From contig QBMK01000039.1 of assembly GCA_003249035.1 (NCBI GenBank), forward strand, positions 1 to 32,940: a stretch of 32,940 nt of DNA. The letters run 5' to 3'. Below are positions 23,552-31,929 of this stretch, in pieces. This DNA comes from Pseudanabaena sp. Its GTDB lineage: Bacteria > Cyanobacteriota > Cyanobacteriia > Pseudanabaenales > Pseudanabaenaceae. The notes beneath the pieces were generated by a model that saw only the letters and a program-made list of their open reading frames with translations, did not search any database and had not been told where the DNA came from. The position numbers and the translations under genes were made by a program. The number at the start of each line of letters is the position of its first letter. Position 1 is the first letter of the stretch.

Positions 23552-25345
23552 TTAGAATGTGAATGTTGTGCGAATTACACCTACAGTTGCGGTAGGTGCG
23601 TTATTGATACCTTCAGGATTAAAAACGAAATATACTCCTGGGGTAACGCTGATATTTTTAGACACCTTAAAATTGAAATAACCTTCCAATTGATAAGGAG
23701 TTGCTGTAAACCCAACTGGAATTGTGGCAAGCCCTCCTGCAGAACTACGTGCAAGAGGTTGTCCAAAAATAATGCCAGCAGAGTTTCCTTCTTGGAAAAC
23801 ATCGCTAAAATTGAATCCTGTCATCCAACTCGTAAAGGTAGTTGAAGCATTAATACCAGTAAGATTTGCAAAGACCCAAGCGCCCGATACATTAAAGGCA
23901 ATCTTGGGAGCAATTCGCCAAGTCAAAGTTGCACCTATTGAATTTAGCTGGATGGGGTTAGTTAGTGCAGTTCCAATTCCATTAGTTGGATTAACAGCAA
24001 TTGCATTAATATCGGCTCCAGCCAATCCAGTTCCCAAAAGGTTGAACTGGTGATAGCTGTTCGCGTAATTCAGCCCAATATCAAGAGTTGGTGTTGGCTT
24101 GAGGGTTAATTGCGCTGCAATAACACTACTGCCGCCAAAGAAACCAGCGCCAAGCGGTGTAGCTGGGAAGGGTTGATTACTGGGAATTGCTGGGCTAACA
24201 CTTCCATACAAAGCGCGGAAGTCAACAGTATCGGAAGGAGTCCAGATAAAACCAACAGCTGCGGCTAAACCAGAGCCAGATGTGCCACCAGATACGCGGA
24301 CAGCGGCATTTAAGCCTTGTCCAAAGCGAGAGATTGAGCCTTGTCCTTCATTTGCAAAAGGACTGATCGCAGGAAATGCATCTGTGACTTCTGCACTAGG
24401 TCCTGCAAACATCGTGAATTTCTCTGCTACTGGAAAGATGTACAGCAGCTTATAGAGATTTACAGAATTCGCAGGAACAGCGCTGAGGTTGGTGGGATTA
24501 ACTCCGGGGAACTGTGGCTCGTAACCAAGTCGCACATTACTAGCACTTAATGCACCTAATCCGGGAGTGGTGTATCCCAATGTACCTTGGATACTGTTTG
24601 CACCGCCAAGAAGATTATAAGCTTGCAAACCAGTGATCAGTAAATCTTTGCCAGTAAAGCTCGTCAACAAATTTAGTCGAACTCTATAATTCATGACAAT
24701 ATTGGTATTAGTGCCACCATTAGGATTAGCACCTGTACCTCCGACAAAACCGGTAATTGCTTCACCAGTGAGTTTAGTTGTGGTTGAAAATTGTTGAGCC
24801 TCAAGCCTAGCGGTTTTGGCTTCAAGGGCATCAACACGACCACGCAAAATCGCAAGTTCTGCAGCAAACTCTTCTTGAAGTTTTTGCAAAGTCGCAAAAT
24901 CTTCCTTACTTACTTTGTCTGCTAGACCAGCAGAAATAATCTCGTTGATTTTGTCGAGACAGGCATTTAAGCCAGCCGCAAACTCATAGCGTGTGGTTGC
25001 TTGCTTCCCTCGAAATGTACTGTCAGGAAATCCCGCAATACAACCATATCGCTCAACGAGAGACTGCAAAGCCGTAAAAGCCCAATCAGTGGGGCGCACA
25101 TCTGATAGTTGGGAAACAGAAGTGACATTTTGAGCAACGGAGCTAGTTTGATTGGAATTGCCAGCATTGATGGTGTCGCGTTGAATATCCGCAAATAGTT
25201 GGGAAGTATTGGTAGCCTCTGACCGCGCAGTATTTTTGCTAGAAGTAGAATCAGATGTCTGCGCAGATACAGCGAGAGTTCCCAAAGATAGTGGCAAGCC
25301 TAGTAAAACTAAAGCAAGACTTGCATTCGCATAATTTTTTAGCAT
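23552..25345 (-). CDS. SLH-domain OprB-type outer-membrane porin
   Basis: A 597-residue cyanobacterial porin. It has a signal peptide (SLALVLLGLPLSLGTLAVSA, cleavage near AQT), then an SLH domain at about residues 78-135 (LSDVRPTDWAFTALQSLVER, RYEFAAGLNACLDKINEI) that anchors it to the cell wall. A coiled coil at about 150-185 (FATLQKLQEEFAAELAILRG) follows, then a beta-barrel of the carbohydrate-selective/iron-uptake porin family ending in Phe (VIRTTFTF). Its place between the carbonic anhydrase and cmpB suggests it admits bicarbonate or other anions. Synechocystis also has a porin gene (slr0042) inside the cmp cluster. Selectivity cannot be read from sequence. Confidence 0.92.
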   Translation of the reverse strand: MLKNYANASLALVLLGLPLSLGTLAVSAQTSDSTSSKNTARSEATNTSQLFADIQRDTINAGNSNQTSSVAQNVTSVSQLSDVRPTDWAFTALQSLVERYGCIAGFPDSTFRGKQATTRYEFAAGLNACLDKINEIISAGLADKVSKEDFATLQKLQEEFAAELAILRGRVDALEAKTARLEAQQFSTTTKLTGEAITGFVGGTGANPNGGTNTNIVMNYRVRLNLLTSFTGKDLLITGLQAYNLLGGANSIQGTLGYTTPGLGALSASNVRLGYEPQFPGVNPTNLSAVPANSVNLYKLLYIFPVAEKFTMFAGPSAEVTDAFPAISPFANEGQGSISRFGQGLNAAVRVSGGTSGSGLAAAVGFIWTPSDTVDFRALYGSVSPAIPSNQPFPATPLGAGFFGGSSVIAAQLTLKPTPTLDIGLNYANSYHQFNLLGTGLAGADINAIAVNPTNGIGTALTNPIQLNSIGATLTWRIAPKIAFNVSGAWVFANLTGINASTTFTSWMTGFNFSDVFQEGNSAGIIFGQPLARSSAGGLATIPVGFTATPYQLEGYFNFKVSKNISVTPGVYFVFNPEGINNAPTATVGVIRTTFTF

Positions 25346-25392
25346 CTTAATATAGTCCTCACAAAGATCTTAAATTGTTGTTTGTTGATTTT

Positions 25393-25441
25393 ATAAAGCC
25401 TGATTTTGGCTTGATTTCGCAAAGCCAAAATCAGGCTTTAT
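25393..25441 (-). repeat. ecaB-porin hairpin, 20-bp stem
   Basis: ATAAAGCCTGATTTTGGCTT (25393-25412) pairs perfectly with 25422-25441 over a 9-nt loop. It lies in the 178-bp gap between the carbonic anhydrase stop and the porin start. There is no T-run immediately after it on the minus strand beyond TTTTATAA-type sequence, so an intercistronic structure is as likely as a terminator. Confidence 0.65.
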
Positions 25442-25523
25442 GAAATTAGTGAAGTTTTAGGTTTATTGATTTTTAGAATCAAAGCTCCATAGAACTAGGA
25501 GAGAATAGATTTTTCAAAATCAA

Positions 25524-26342
25524 TTAGCTAAGGAGAGTGACTTTCCCAGATGAGATACTGTAGTAAGCTGGAATGATTTTAAGGTTGCCCTGAGCAACAA
25601 GCTTAGACAAGATTGAAGACTTTGCCAGAGAGGCAGCCTGAATTTTTGCATTGGCTTTAATAGTTTCCTCAACATCATTGGCAACCTTCCCAACTCCCTC
25701 TTTCTTTACCTTTGCCTGAATCTGCTCGACACTGGGAGAAAGATAAGGAACAAGTGAAGGTATCGCTCCAAGATCCTTTAGGTCTATATTAGGCTCATCT
25801 AAACGACCCATTGCAGTGACGACTGCACCACAGGATTGATGTCCCAACACTAAAATCACCTTAGATCCTAGTACTAAGGTACCAAATTCAAGGCTACCGA
25901 TCGCTTCAGGGGTAGCGATATTACCAGCTAGGCGGCAGACAAAACAATCGCCAATACCTTGATCAAATACAGTCTCTACGGGAACTCGCGAGTCAGCACA
26001 ACCTAGAAATGCCGCAAAGGGAAACTGTCCAGAACTAGTCTGAATGACCCTATCTTTAGTGGCGCGAGGATGAGCTGTTTTCCCTTCAGTAAAACGTTGA
26101 TTCCCATCCATAATGATTTTCAGGGCTTGATCTGGGGTTAGATCCTTTGCCTCAGGACGCTTCTCAATTGCAACTGGAACCTCGGCGGTAGGAGGGTTTG
26201 TCGCAGTAGGTGAAGCAGCTGCGGGATTACTAGAAGTAGCAGTCTTTGGGGTACAAGCAACAGTAGCAGCATAGCCAACGCCAGCAGCACCTAGAGCTTT
26301 GATCAGGTTACGGCGACCTAAGAAACCAGTAATACGATCCAT
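25524..26342 (-). CDS. ecaB: exported beta-class carbonic anhydrase, EcaB-like
   Basis: A 272-residue beta-carbonic anhydrase interconverting CO2 and bicarbonate. Zinc-site residues are visible: Cys115, Asp117 and Arg119 in FLGCADSRVPVE, and His168 and Cys171 in LVLGHQSCGAVV. The N terminus has a twin arginine (GRRNLIKALG), a hydrophobic stretch, and Cys30 in AATVAC, a weak lipobox, followed by a Pro/Ala/Thr-rich linker. So it is probably exported through Tat and may be lipid-anchored. Synechocystis EcaB (slr0051), encoded near cmp, is a comparable protein. Placed between cmpA and the porin, it probably supplies bicarbonate at the periplasmic face of the transporter. Confidence 0.88.
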   Translation of the reverse strand: MDRITGFLGRRNLIKALGAAGVGYAATVACTPKTATSSNPAAASPTATNPPTAEVPVAIEKRPEAKDLTPDQALKIIMDGNQRFTEGKTAHPRATKDRVIQTSSGQFPFAAFLGCADSRVPVETVFDQGIGDCFVCRLAGNIATPEAIGSLEFGTLVLGSKVILVLGHQSCGAVVTAMGRLDEPNIDLKDLGAIPSLVPYLSPSVEQIQAKVKKEGVGKVANDVEETIKANAKIQAASLAKSSILSKLVAQGNLKIIPAYYSISSGKVTLLS

Positions 26343-26506
26343 TAAAAAAAGCCTCCAAAATAGTTTTTACTAGAACTCCATATATGGCTGTATTCCCCAG
26401 CGTTTCCACCGGAGAATTGGCTTTATCCCATGCAAGTAGATAAATCTTGATAGGAAAATTAAAGTTGAAAGAAAAAAAGGATAGAAATGTTCAAATCATA
26501 ATATTC

Positions 26507-26553
26507 AAATCATTTAAGGAACAGAACATAATTTTTTATTCCTTAAATGATTT
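26507..26553 (-). repeat. cmpA-ecaB hairpin, 15-bp stem
   Basis: AAATCATTTAAGGAA (26507-26521) pairs perfectly with 26539-26553 over a 17-nt loop, 28 bp after the cmpA stop. It could partially terminate so that CmpA, needed in excess, is expressed more than the downstream genes. Confidence 0.65.
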
Positions 26554-26581
26554 CGCAGTTGAACGTTAGAGAGATTTCAAG

Positions 26582-27940
26582 TTATATACTCTTAATCTTG
26601 AGACTATCAAGATAGGCTTGAGGATTTTCTGGATCAAACTTCACACCATCAAAGAATTCTTCAATGCCGCGAGAAGTACTAGTTGGGATGTCAGCAGCAG
26701 GAATACCTGCTTCCTTCGCAGCCTCTATCCACAAATCTTGTCGGTTGACTTTTTTGATCATGTCCTTGGCTGTAGCTAAAGTTTCTTTCGGCAAGAAGCC
26801 CCAACGCACACTTTCCGTCAAGAACCATAGATCGTGGCTTTGGTATGGATAGGAAACACTACCTTTTGCATCCTTCCAATACAGAACTGCCATACTCTTA
26901 TCATCAATCTTGCGACCATCACCCATGTCATATTTGCCCATGATCGTGCTTTCAAGAATTTCCTTAGGAACGTTGAAATACTCCCTAGTAGAAACTATAT
27001 CTACAAGTTCTTTACGATTATCAAAGTTGTCGCACCATTGTTGCGCTTCCATGACTGCCTTGAGCATAGCTTTGGTAGCTATGGGATTTTTATCTACCCA
27101 ATCTGCCCGCACTGCTAAATACTCTTCAGGGTGAGCTTTCCAAATTTCGGGAGTCAACGCAGCAATAAACCCAATATTTTCCTTCACAAGTCTATAAGAC
27201 CAAGGATCTCCCGTACTGAAAGCATCCATTGTCCCTGATTTCAGGTTAGCAACAGTTTGAGCTGTAGGTACCGTCAGCAATTCAACGTCACTATCAGGAT
27301 TAACTCCATTCGCGGCAAGCCAGTAACGGATCCAAAATTCTTGGTTAGCCTTGGGGAAAGTGTAGGCAGCCTTAAATGTACTACCTCCAGACTTCAGTTT
27401 GTCAAAGAAAGCCTTGTCCACCTTCAGTCCTACACCCTGACCTTTATGCTTCCCTGCGACCGCAATGCCATTGCCTTGAGTATTCAACTGGAGCAGAACA
27501 TACATGGGGACTTTCTGCTTGTCGGTAATGATACCTTCGGAGAGCAAATAGGGCATGGGCATCTGCCACTGACCACCATCAATCCCACCTCCTGATGCGC
27601 CGATTTTGACACTGTCTCTGGCTGCACCCCAGCTCGCTTGTTTAGCTAACTCGACATCAGTCATGCCATACTTAGCAAAAAATCCTTTCTCTTTAGCAAT
27701 GATTAGAGGTGCGGATTCAACAATAGGTATAAAGCCAAGTTTAACCTTAGTGACTTCAGGTTTCTGTTGGGGTGAAAGATTAGCTTGTGCAGCAGGTGTT
27801 GAAGCAGTAGTTGGTGAAGAAGCTTTTGGTGCATCTTCGGGTGGATTACCACATGCTTTGAGAAGGACGGAACCTAGAGCTGTTGCTCCTGCCGTAGCAA
27901 TAAACCGCCGACGAGAAATGTTTTTGTCGAAATCAGACAT
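26582..27940 (-). CDS. cmpA: bicarbonate-binding lipoprotein CmpA
   Basis: A 452-residue periplasmic solute-binding protein, the length of Synechocystis CmpA as I recall. The N terminus has a twin-arginine motif ([10 protein letters not shown]) and a lipobox LKAC with Cys30, so it is a lipoprotein. A Pro/Thr/Ala linker to residue about 60 precedes the domain ([20 protein letters not shown]). Ligand-side motifs include [14 protein letters not shown] near 117-130, [17 protein letters not shown] near 242-258, and HPEE at 270-273. In structures, CmpA has Glu270 where NrtA has Lys269; the HPEE here fits that Glu (alignment from memory). First gene of the cluster, divergent from ndhB. NrtA is the alternative. 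Confidence 0.88.
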   Translation of the reverse strand: MSDFDKNISRRRFIATAGATALGSVLLKACGNPPEDAPKASSPTTASTPAAQANLSPQQKPEVTKVKLGFIPIVESAPLIIAKEKGFFAKYGMTDVELAKQASWGAARDSVKIGASGGGIDGGQWQMPMPYLLSEGIITDKQKVPMYVLLQLNTQGNGIAVAGKHKGQGVGLKVDKAFFDKLKSGGSTFKAAYTFPKANQEFWIRYWLAANGVNPDSDVELLTVPTAQTVANLKSGTMDAFSTGDPWSYRLVKENIGFIAALTPEIWKAHPEEYLAVRADWVDKNPIATKAMLKAVMEAQQWCDNFDNRKELVDIVSTREYFNVPKEILESTIMGKYDMGDGRKIDDKSMAVLYWKDAKGSVSYPYQSHDLWFLTESVRWGFLPKETLATAKDMIKKVNRQDLWIEAAKEAGIPAADIPTSTSRGIEEFFDGVKFDPENPQAYLDSLKIKSI

Positions 27941-28411
27941 AAATTTTAAGCCTCACAAAAATATGGATAAATAAAGCGAAAATTCATTAAAGGAATTTAT
28001 GCAAGTAAGCGCAAAACAAGAAGTTTATTACGGTTTGGATTGATTAAAGATTGATTGTTTGCTATTGATATCTTAGAGTCAAGTCTTGATAGAGTAAAGT
28101 CTATTATTCTTATAATATCAATAGTATTTAATCTATTAACAGATTGATGCAAGTCACTAATCTGTTACTTAATTTAATTAAAGTCTTGCATAAGGATTTG
28201 ATAAACATCTCCGACTATAATCTCCATATTTAGCTGTTTTGGGGGTGCTATAGACGAGAAAGAAACAAAACTTTATTGGGATTGAGTTTTTGGGTTTCAA
28301 ATTAAAATCTGGTGATTTGAAAGCCGATATATTTTAGGATAGGGAGACAAGAAATTAGAGCAACTCAAGTTTTGCTATACAATTGCCTTAGCAACAATAC
28401 ATGAATTAAGT
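27941..28411. promoter_or_regulatory. divergent cmpA/ndhB promoter region with a candidate CmpR site
   Basis: This 471-bp A/T-rich gap separates two divergent genes. At 28165-28177, TTACTTAATTTAA fits the TTA-N7-TAA pattern described for the LysR-type activator CmpR. Such a loose motif is expected by chance in A/T-rich DNA, so this is only a candidate. No gene or strong hairpin is visible. Confidence 0.3.
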
Positions 28412-29965
28412 ATGGATACAGCAAGTCTCAATGCTCTACTCAATAGTGGCGCGATTTTGCCAGAACTAATCGTCATTGGGACATTGGTACTCGTGCTAAT
28501 CGTCGATCTAATTGCTTCAGGACGAAAGTCAGCAAGAGTTCTACCCTATATTGCGATCGCTGGTTTAGTTGCCTCCACAGCTTCCCTCGTTTGGCAATGG
28601 ACAAGCTTAGAAAACCCGATCGCGTTTTTGGGTAGCTTTAATAGTGACAAACTCAGCATTATTTTTCGCGGCATCATTGCCCTCTCGGCTCTTTTAACGA
28701 TCCTAGTCTCGGTGCGTTATTTAGAGCAGTCGGGCGTAGTAGTGGGCGAATATCTGGTGATTTTACTCAGTGCTACCTTGGGCGGTATGTTCCTGACTGG
28801 TGCTGATGAAATGGTGATGGTATTTGTCTCCCTTGAAACCCTTAGTATTTCTTCCTACTTGCTCTCAGGCTACACCAAGCGAGATCCTCGTTCCAACGAA
28901 GCCGCACTTAAATATTTATTAGTTGGTGCGGCAAGTTCTGCGATTTTTCTATACGGGATGTCGTTGCTGTACGGACTATCGGGCGGTGAAACTTCACTAG
29001 CTGCGATCGCCTCTAAGATTACCGTTAGCAACACCGCACTGATTATCTCGATGGTGTTTGTGATTGCGGGAGTTTCATTCAAGCTCTCAGCAGTTCCTTT
29101 CCACCAATGGACTCCCGACGTATATGAAGGTTCACCAACTCCTGTAGTTGCCTTTTTATCAATCGGCTCAAAAGTGGCTGGTTTTGGACTTGCCCTCAGA
29201 TTTTTAATTACCGTTTTTCCACTTGCTTCGCTGCAATGGCACTACGTGTTTGTCGTATTGACAATTTTGAGCATAGTCTTGGGCAACGTCGTTGCGATCG
29301 CTCAAACTAGCATTAAGCGGATGCTTGCATATTCTTCCATTGGTCAAGCAGGATTTGTGATGCTCGGCATGGCGATCGACTCCGAAGCGGGTTACGCCAG
29401 CATGATTTTTTACTTGATCTTGTATCTATTCATGAACATGGGTGCTTTTGCCTGTGTGATTCTGTTTTCTTCTCGGACGGGAACTGACCAAATCAGTGAA
29501 TACAGTGGACTCTATCAAAAAGATCCTCTACTCACCTTGGCTCTAAGCGTTTGCTTACTTTCCCTCGGTGGTATTCCGCCTCTCGCAGGTTTCTTTGGTA
29601 AGCTCTACATTTTCTGGGCTGGTTGGCAAGCTCATGCTTACGGCTTGGTATTGCTAGCTCTAGTCATGAGCGTTGTTTCTCTCTATTACTACATCCGAGT
29701 CGTCAAGATGATGGTAGTTAAAGAGCCTCAAGAAATGTCAGAGTCAGTTCGCAACTATCCTGAAATCACATGGACTCAGGTAGGTATGAAGCCTTTACAA
29801 GCAGCGCTCGTATTTACCCTCATATTTACCGTGATCGCAGGTATTGCGTCTAACCCTCTCTTCTCACTATCCAATCAAGCCGTAAAAGAAACCAAGTTTC
29901 TCCAAGCTAAAGCTCCTAATGCTAAATCAGTTGCAGTATTACAAAACTCTGTATCTCTGCATTAG
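28412..29965 (+). CDS. ndhB: NAD(P)H-quinone oxidoreductase subunit 2 (NdhB)
   Basis: A 517-residue polytopic subunit of the thylakoid NDH-1 complex, used for respiration, cyclic electron flow and CO2 uptake. It is hydrophobic throughout, with about 14 predicted helices. Proton-channel family motifs are present: [20 protein letters not shown] near 141-160, [20 protein letters not shown] near 227-246, [20 protein letters not shown] near 302-321, and [20 protein letters not shown] near 388-407. Length and ends match cyanobacterial NdhB. The gene stands alone, followed by a clear terminator. It is shared by all NDH-1 forms, including the CO2-uptake ones, so its place opposite cmpA may be functional or chance. 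Confidence 0.97.
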   Translation: MDTASLNALLNSGAILPELIVIGTLVLVLIVDLIASGRKSARVLPYIAIAGLVASTASLVWQWTSLENPIAFLGSFNSDKLSIIFRGIIALSALLTILVSVRYLEQSGVVVGEYLVILLSATLGGMFLTGADEMVMVFVSLETLSISSYLLSGYTKRDPRSNEAALKYLLVGAASSAIFLYGMSLLYGLSGGETSLAAIASKITVSNTALIISMVFVIAGVSFKLSAVPFHQWTPDVYEGSPTPVVAFLSIGSKVAGFGLALRFLITVFPLASLQWHYVFVVLTILSIVLGNVVAIAQTSIKRMLAYSSIGQAGFVMLGMAIDSEAGYASMIFYLILYLFMNMGAFACVILFSSRTGTDQISEYSGLYQKDPLLTLALSVCLLSLGGIPPLAGFFGKLYIFWAGWQAHAYGLVLLALVMSVVSLYYYIRVVKMMVVKEPQEMSESVRNYPEITWTQVGMKPLQAALVFTLIFTVIAGIASNPLFSLSNQAVKETKFLQAKAPNAKSVAVLQNSVSLH

Positions 29966-29994
29966 CAAATTAGAAATGAGTTTAGATTTGTATC

Positions 29995-30019
29995 AAAAGG
30001 GAGCCAAGTGCTCCCTTTT
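29995..30019 (+). terminator. ndhB intrinsic terminator
   Basis: AAAAGGGAGC (29995-30004) pairs with GCTCCCTTTT (30010-30019) across CAAGT, followed by TTGTTTTG, 30 bp after the ndhB stop. The following stretch to 30246 has no gene; it contains one copy of a 31-bp dispersed repeat (30185-30215). Confidence 0.85.
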
Positions 30020-30184
30020 TTGTTTTGACATGAGAATTGTGTAATATCAAATCACAAGAGAGAATCGAGAGATAAAGCTTTCAGTATAGAAGTTCTACCA
30101 ACAATGGAAACGATCGCAGTTGTATCAATTTCAAATGTTTCTATATTTAGCAGAATAATTACTTCATGTTAAATAGCGATCGCT

Positions 30185-30215
30185 CCATCATTCAAATCAC
30201 TAAACAGCGATCGCC
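30185..30215. repeat. 31-bp dispersed repeat, copy 1
   Basis: CCATCATTCAAATCACTAAA plus the HIP1-containing end CAGCGATCGCC recurs at 31899-31929 with a single difference (CTA against CCA). The copies flank the toxin-antitoxin patch. A further shorter HIP1-flanked match follows at 30205-30215. The repeats might mark insertion boundaries or serve as recombination sites. Confidence 0.6.
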
Positions 30216-30246
30216 GATTCACCAAAAACAAAAATAATGCGATCTC

Positions 30247-30592
30247 CTAAGTTACATCTGATTCTGGATCTTCACCAATTGTTTGCTGGTATGCGTGGCG
30301 AATATGAAGAATGAGAACTGTTGAAATATCTTGTACTTCCAAAATAGTGAAAATTACTCGATATGAGTTACGTCCCTGACCGTACAGCAATTGGCGGATT
30401 TCTTGGCTAAAGTGCTCATTCTCTCTTGCCAATGGACAACGCTTAGGCATTTGAGATAAAGATGCGATCGCCTCTAATAATCCTGCATACCATTGATTGA
30501 CTTTTTGTCGGAGAAGAGATTTGAGATAGGCGTAAAAATGATTTATCCGCTTCAGCTTCAGCAATACTTGAGATTTCGATGCGGTAGTTCAT
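30247..30592 (-). pseudogene. RelE/ParE-type toxin, one-base frameshift
   Basis: Translation from ATG 30592 gives MNYRIEISSIAEAEADKSFL and on to LSQISSPTK, a normal toxin start. The rest of the protein lies in another frame: VNQWYAGLLEAIASLSQMPK, RCPLARENEHFS, RQLLYGQGRNSYRVIFTILE and LILHIRHAYQQT, typical of RelE/ParE toxins of cyanobacteria. The switch is at the T5 run 30502-30506 (A5 on the coding strand); A4 would give SPTKVNQWYAGL. The ATG overlaps the antitoxin TGA as ATGA, the usual coupling. An internal start at 30564 could give a 105-residue product with an odd N terminus. So it is either inactivated or a sequencing error. A fresh loss-of-function with the antitoxin intact would be expected to be tolerated. 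Confidence 0.82.
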
Positions 30593-30843
30593 GAATTGGC
30601 TGGCAGATTGTACTTGTGGCGTTGTTCTTCAGCAAAGTCTTGAAAAGATCGATATCGTCCTGCCTCAAAGTCATCTAGTCCTGTTTGAATACCCTTAATA
30701 GCTTCCTCTGAGTCTTTTTCTTCCCAATCTAAAATACTCGCCAATAATTCAGATGCAATAAAATTAACGTCTTGACCTTGTTTTGCAGCTCTACTATGGA
30801 GCAATGCTTCTAATTTGGGATTAAGGGTAACAACTATTGACAT
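30589..30843 (-). CDS. RelE/ParE-cognate antitoxin
   Basis: An 84-residue protein upstream of and overlapping the toxin by four bases. The N terminus MSIVVTLNPKLEALLHSRAA, KQGQDVNFIASELLASIL looks like a short ribbon-helix-helix DNA-binding segment, as in antitoxins that repress their own operon. The acidic C terminus (GIQTGLDDFEAGRYRSFQDF, AEEQRHKYNLPAN) is the part expected to wrap and neutralise the toxin. No symbol is warranted. If the toxin frameshift is real, this antitoxin is now an orphan. Confidence 0.8.
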   Translation of the reverse strand: MSIVVTLNPKLEALLHSRAAKQGQDVNFIASELLASILDWEEKDSEEAIKGIQTGLDDFEAGRYRSFQDFAEEQRHKYNLPANS

Positions 30844-30938
30844 AGAAAGCCTCTTCTAGCACAAAGTTTCTAGAGTAATTATAGCTTTAGAAAATTAATC
30901 TCAGCGATCGCCTATTTATCAAATTATTCAGCACAGCT

Positions 30939-31217
30939 TTATGCTGACTGCTGTTTTTTACTGTTCTCTATGTATTCGCGTAAAACACTATTAATCAAAG
31001 TTTTATACTGATCTCCTTGATTCTGAAACCATTGTTTTACATCGGGATCTAGTTGAACTAAGTTTTGAGCTTGATCCACGGGAATGCGTAAAGTTGCACG
31101 TTCAAAAAATTCATCTGTTAGCGGTGGGATATCTGAGTAGTCAATATCCTTATCTGACATTGCCTTCAATGCTGTCCAGTTAGTATGAGAGGTACTGTTC
31201 AAATTTTCTCTGTTCAT
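30939..31217 (-). CDS. brnA: BrnA-family antitoxin
   Basis: A 92-residue protein following brnT with a 38-bp overlap. The core DIDYSDIPPLTDEFFERATL near residues 25-44 and the C-terminal helix-turn region (LDPDVKQWFQNQGDQYKTLI, NSVLREYIENSK) match BrnA antitoxins, which bind operator DNA and BrnT through a ribbon-helix-helix. An internal ATG (MSDKDIDYSD, residue 20) is an alternative start that would shorten the overlap. Toxin-first order is standard for brnTA. Confidence 0.88.
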   Translation of the reverse strand: MNRENLNSTSHTNWTALKAMSDKDIDYSDIPPLTDEFFERATLRIPVDQAQNLVQLDPDVKQWFQNQGDQYKTLINSVLREYIENSKKQQSA

Positions 31218-31458
31218 GACGGTTGGCTCTTCTTGCAGAAATGATTCGGATGATGTTGTTTTTACGTTCTGTCCAGACTACTACCGCTATTCCAAGACCG
31301 AGAAAACCGATCCCAAACCAGCGATCTTCGCCATAATCAAAGCGATCGTCTAGTTCTATCAGCATTTCACCATCAAACATTGAGGGGACATCTGCAAAGT
31401 CAATTTCGTGCTTGCGAATGTTTTCAAGATTTTTTGTTTCGTCCCACTCAAACTGCAT
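31180..31458 (-). CDS. brnT: BrnT-family ribonuclease toxin
   Basis: A 92-residue protein of the BrnT family, a RelE-like RNase toxin. Family motifs are FEWDETKNLENIRKHEIDFA at the N terminus, then DYGEDRWFGIGFLGLGIAVV, VVWTERKNNIIRIISARRAN, and RHEQRKFEQYL. The RIISARRA block carries residues important for activity in characterised BrnT. No disruption is visible, so with brnA it forms an intact module, unlike the neighbouring RelE/ParE pair. Confidence 0.9.
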   Translation of the reverse strand: MQFEWDETKNLENIRKHEIDFADVPSMFDGEMLIELDDRFDYGEDRWFGIGFLGLGIAVVVWTERKNNIIRIISARRANRHEQRKFEQYLSY

Positions 31459-31498
31459 GAAGGTTATAGCTAATCAAACTAATTGCTCTCATTATCAC

Positions 31499-31618
31499 CT
31501 ATTCATCTAAGCCAACTGTTTCAACTATCCGATCGCCTTGCTGTAATGTCAGTGGAACTCTTGGAAGGCTATCAAATTCGTTTTGATTTGGGCTACTGGT
31601 GGAGTACTTGAATCTCAT
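31499..31618 (-). pseudogene. truncated clan AA aspartic protease
   Basis: A 39-residue frame (ATG 31618, TAG 31501-31499) that starts three bases after the preceding small gene. It reads MRFKYSTSSPNQNEFDSLPR, VPLTLQQGDRIVETVGL, then DE and stop. This is the N-terminal part of cyanobacterial retroviral-type aspartic proteases, in which the next residues would be the catalytic VDSGA. It is cut just before the active site, so it is inactive. The family match is from remembered sequences. Confidence 0.65.
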
Positions 31619-31621
31619 AAG

Positions 31622-31837
31622 TTATTGATGAGTTGTGTCTGTTTGTTTGAGGGCTTCCATTAAGATTGCGCCAGCATCAAACATATCGTAAGGGGTCGGC
31701 AGGTCATAGGTTTTAAATGGTTCGATTGGTGCAATATCTTCGGCAGTATCTAAGTCTTCTACCAGAACACGAATTAGTTTGAGCTTTTCGATCACAGTAA
31801 GTCGTCGTGCTGCTGAAATTACTTCGGCTAATGTCAT
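31622..31837 (-). CDS. small antitoxin-like protein, 71 aa
   Basis: A 71-residue protein: MTLAEVISAARRLTVIEKLK, LIRVLVEDLDTAEDIAPIEP, then FKTYDLPTPYDMFDAGAILM. The first part resembles short addiction-module proteins (helix with LxxxDKLxLIRxLxEDL), but no toxin is adjacent. It is followed after three bases by the truncated aspartic protease, and I recall the same pairing with an intact protease in other cyanobacteria. Function unknown; a substrate, regulator or inhibitor of that protease is possible. Confidence 0.65.
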   Translation of the reverse strand: MTLAEVISAARRLTVIEKLKLIRVLVEDLDTAEDIAPIEPFKTYDLPTPYDMFDAGAILMEALKQTDTTHQ

Positions 31838-31898
31838 GTTAGTCTCTCCATAATCTGAGATCTTGTGCTTCTAGCTTACTCGATCAAATGCAATCGTC

Positions 31899-31929
31899 CC
31901 ATCATTCAAATCACCAAACAGCGATCGCC
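31899..31929. repeat. 31-bp dispersed repeat, copy 2
   Basis: Second copy of the repeat at 30185-30215 (one mismatch). Its right end runs directly into the second aspartic-protease relic. Confidence 0.6.

Noticed and set aside
19283-27940. Nitrate transporter nrtABCD
   Set aside because: Sequence families overlap, but the carbonic anhydrase and porin in the cluster, the absence of nirA and narB, and Glu in the CmpA ligand loop favour bicarbonate. Not fully excluded.
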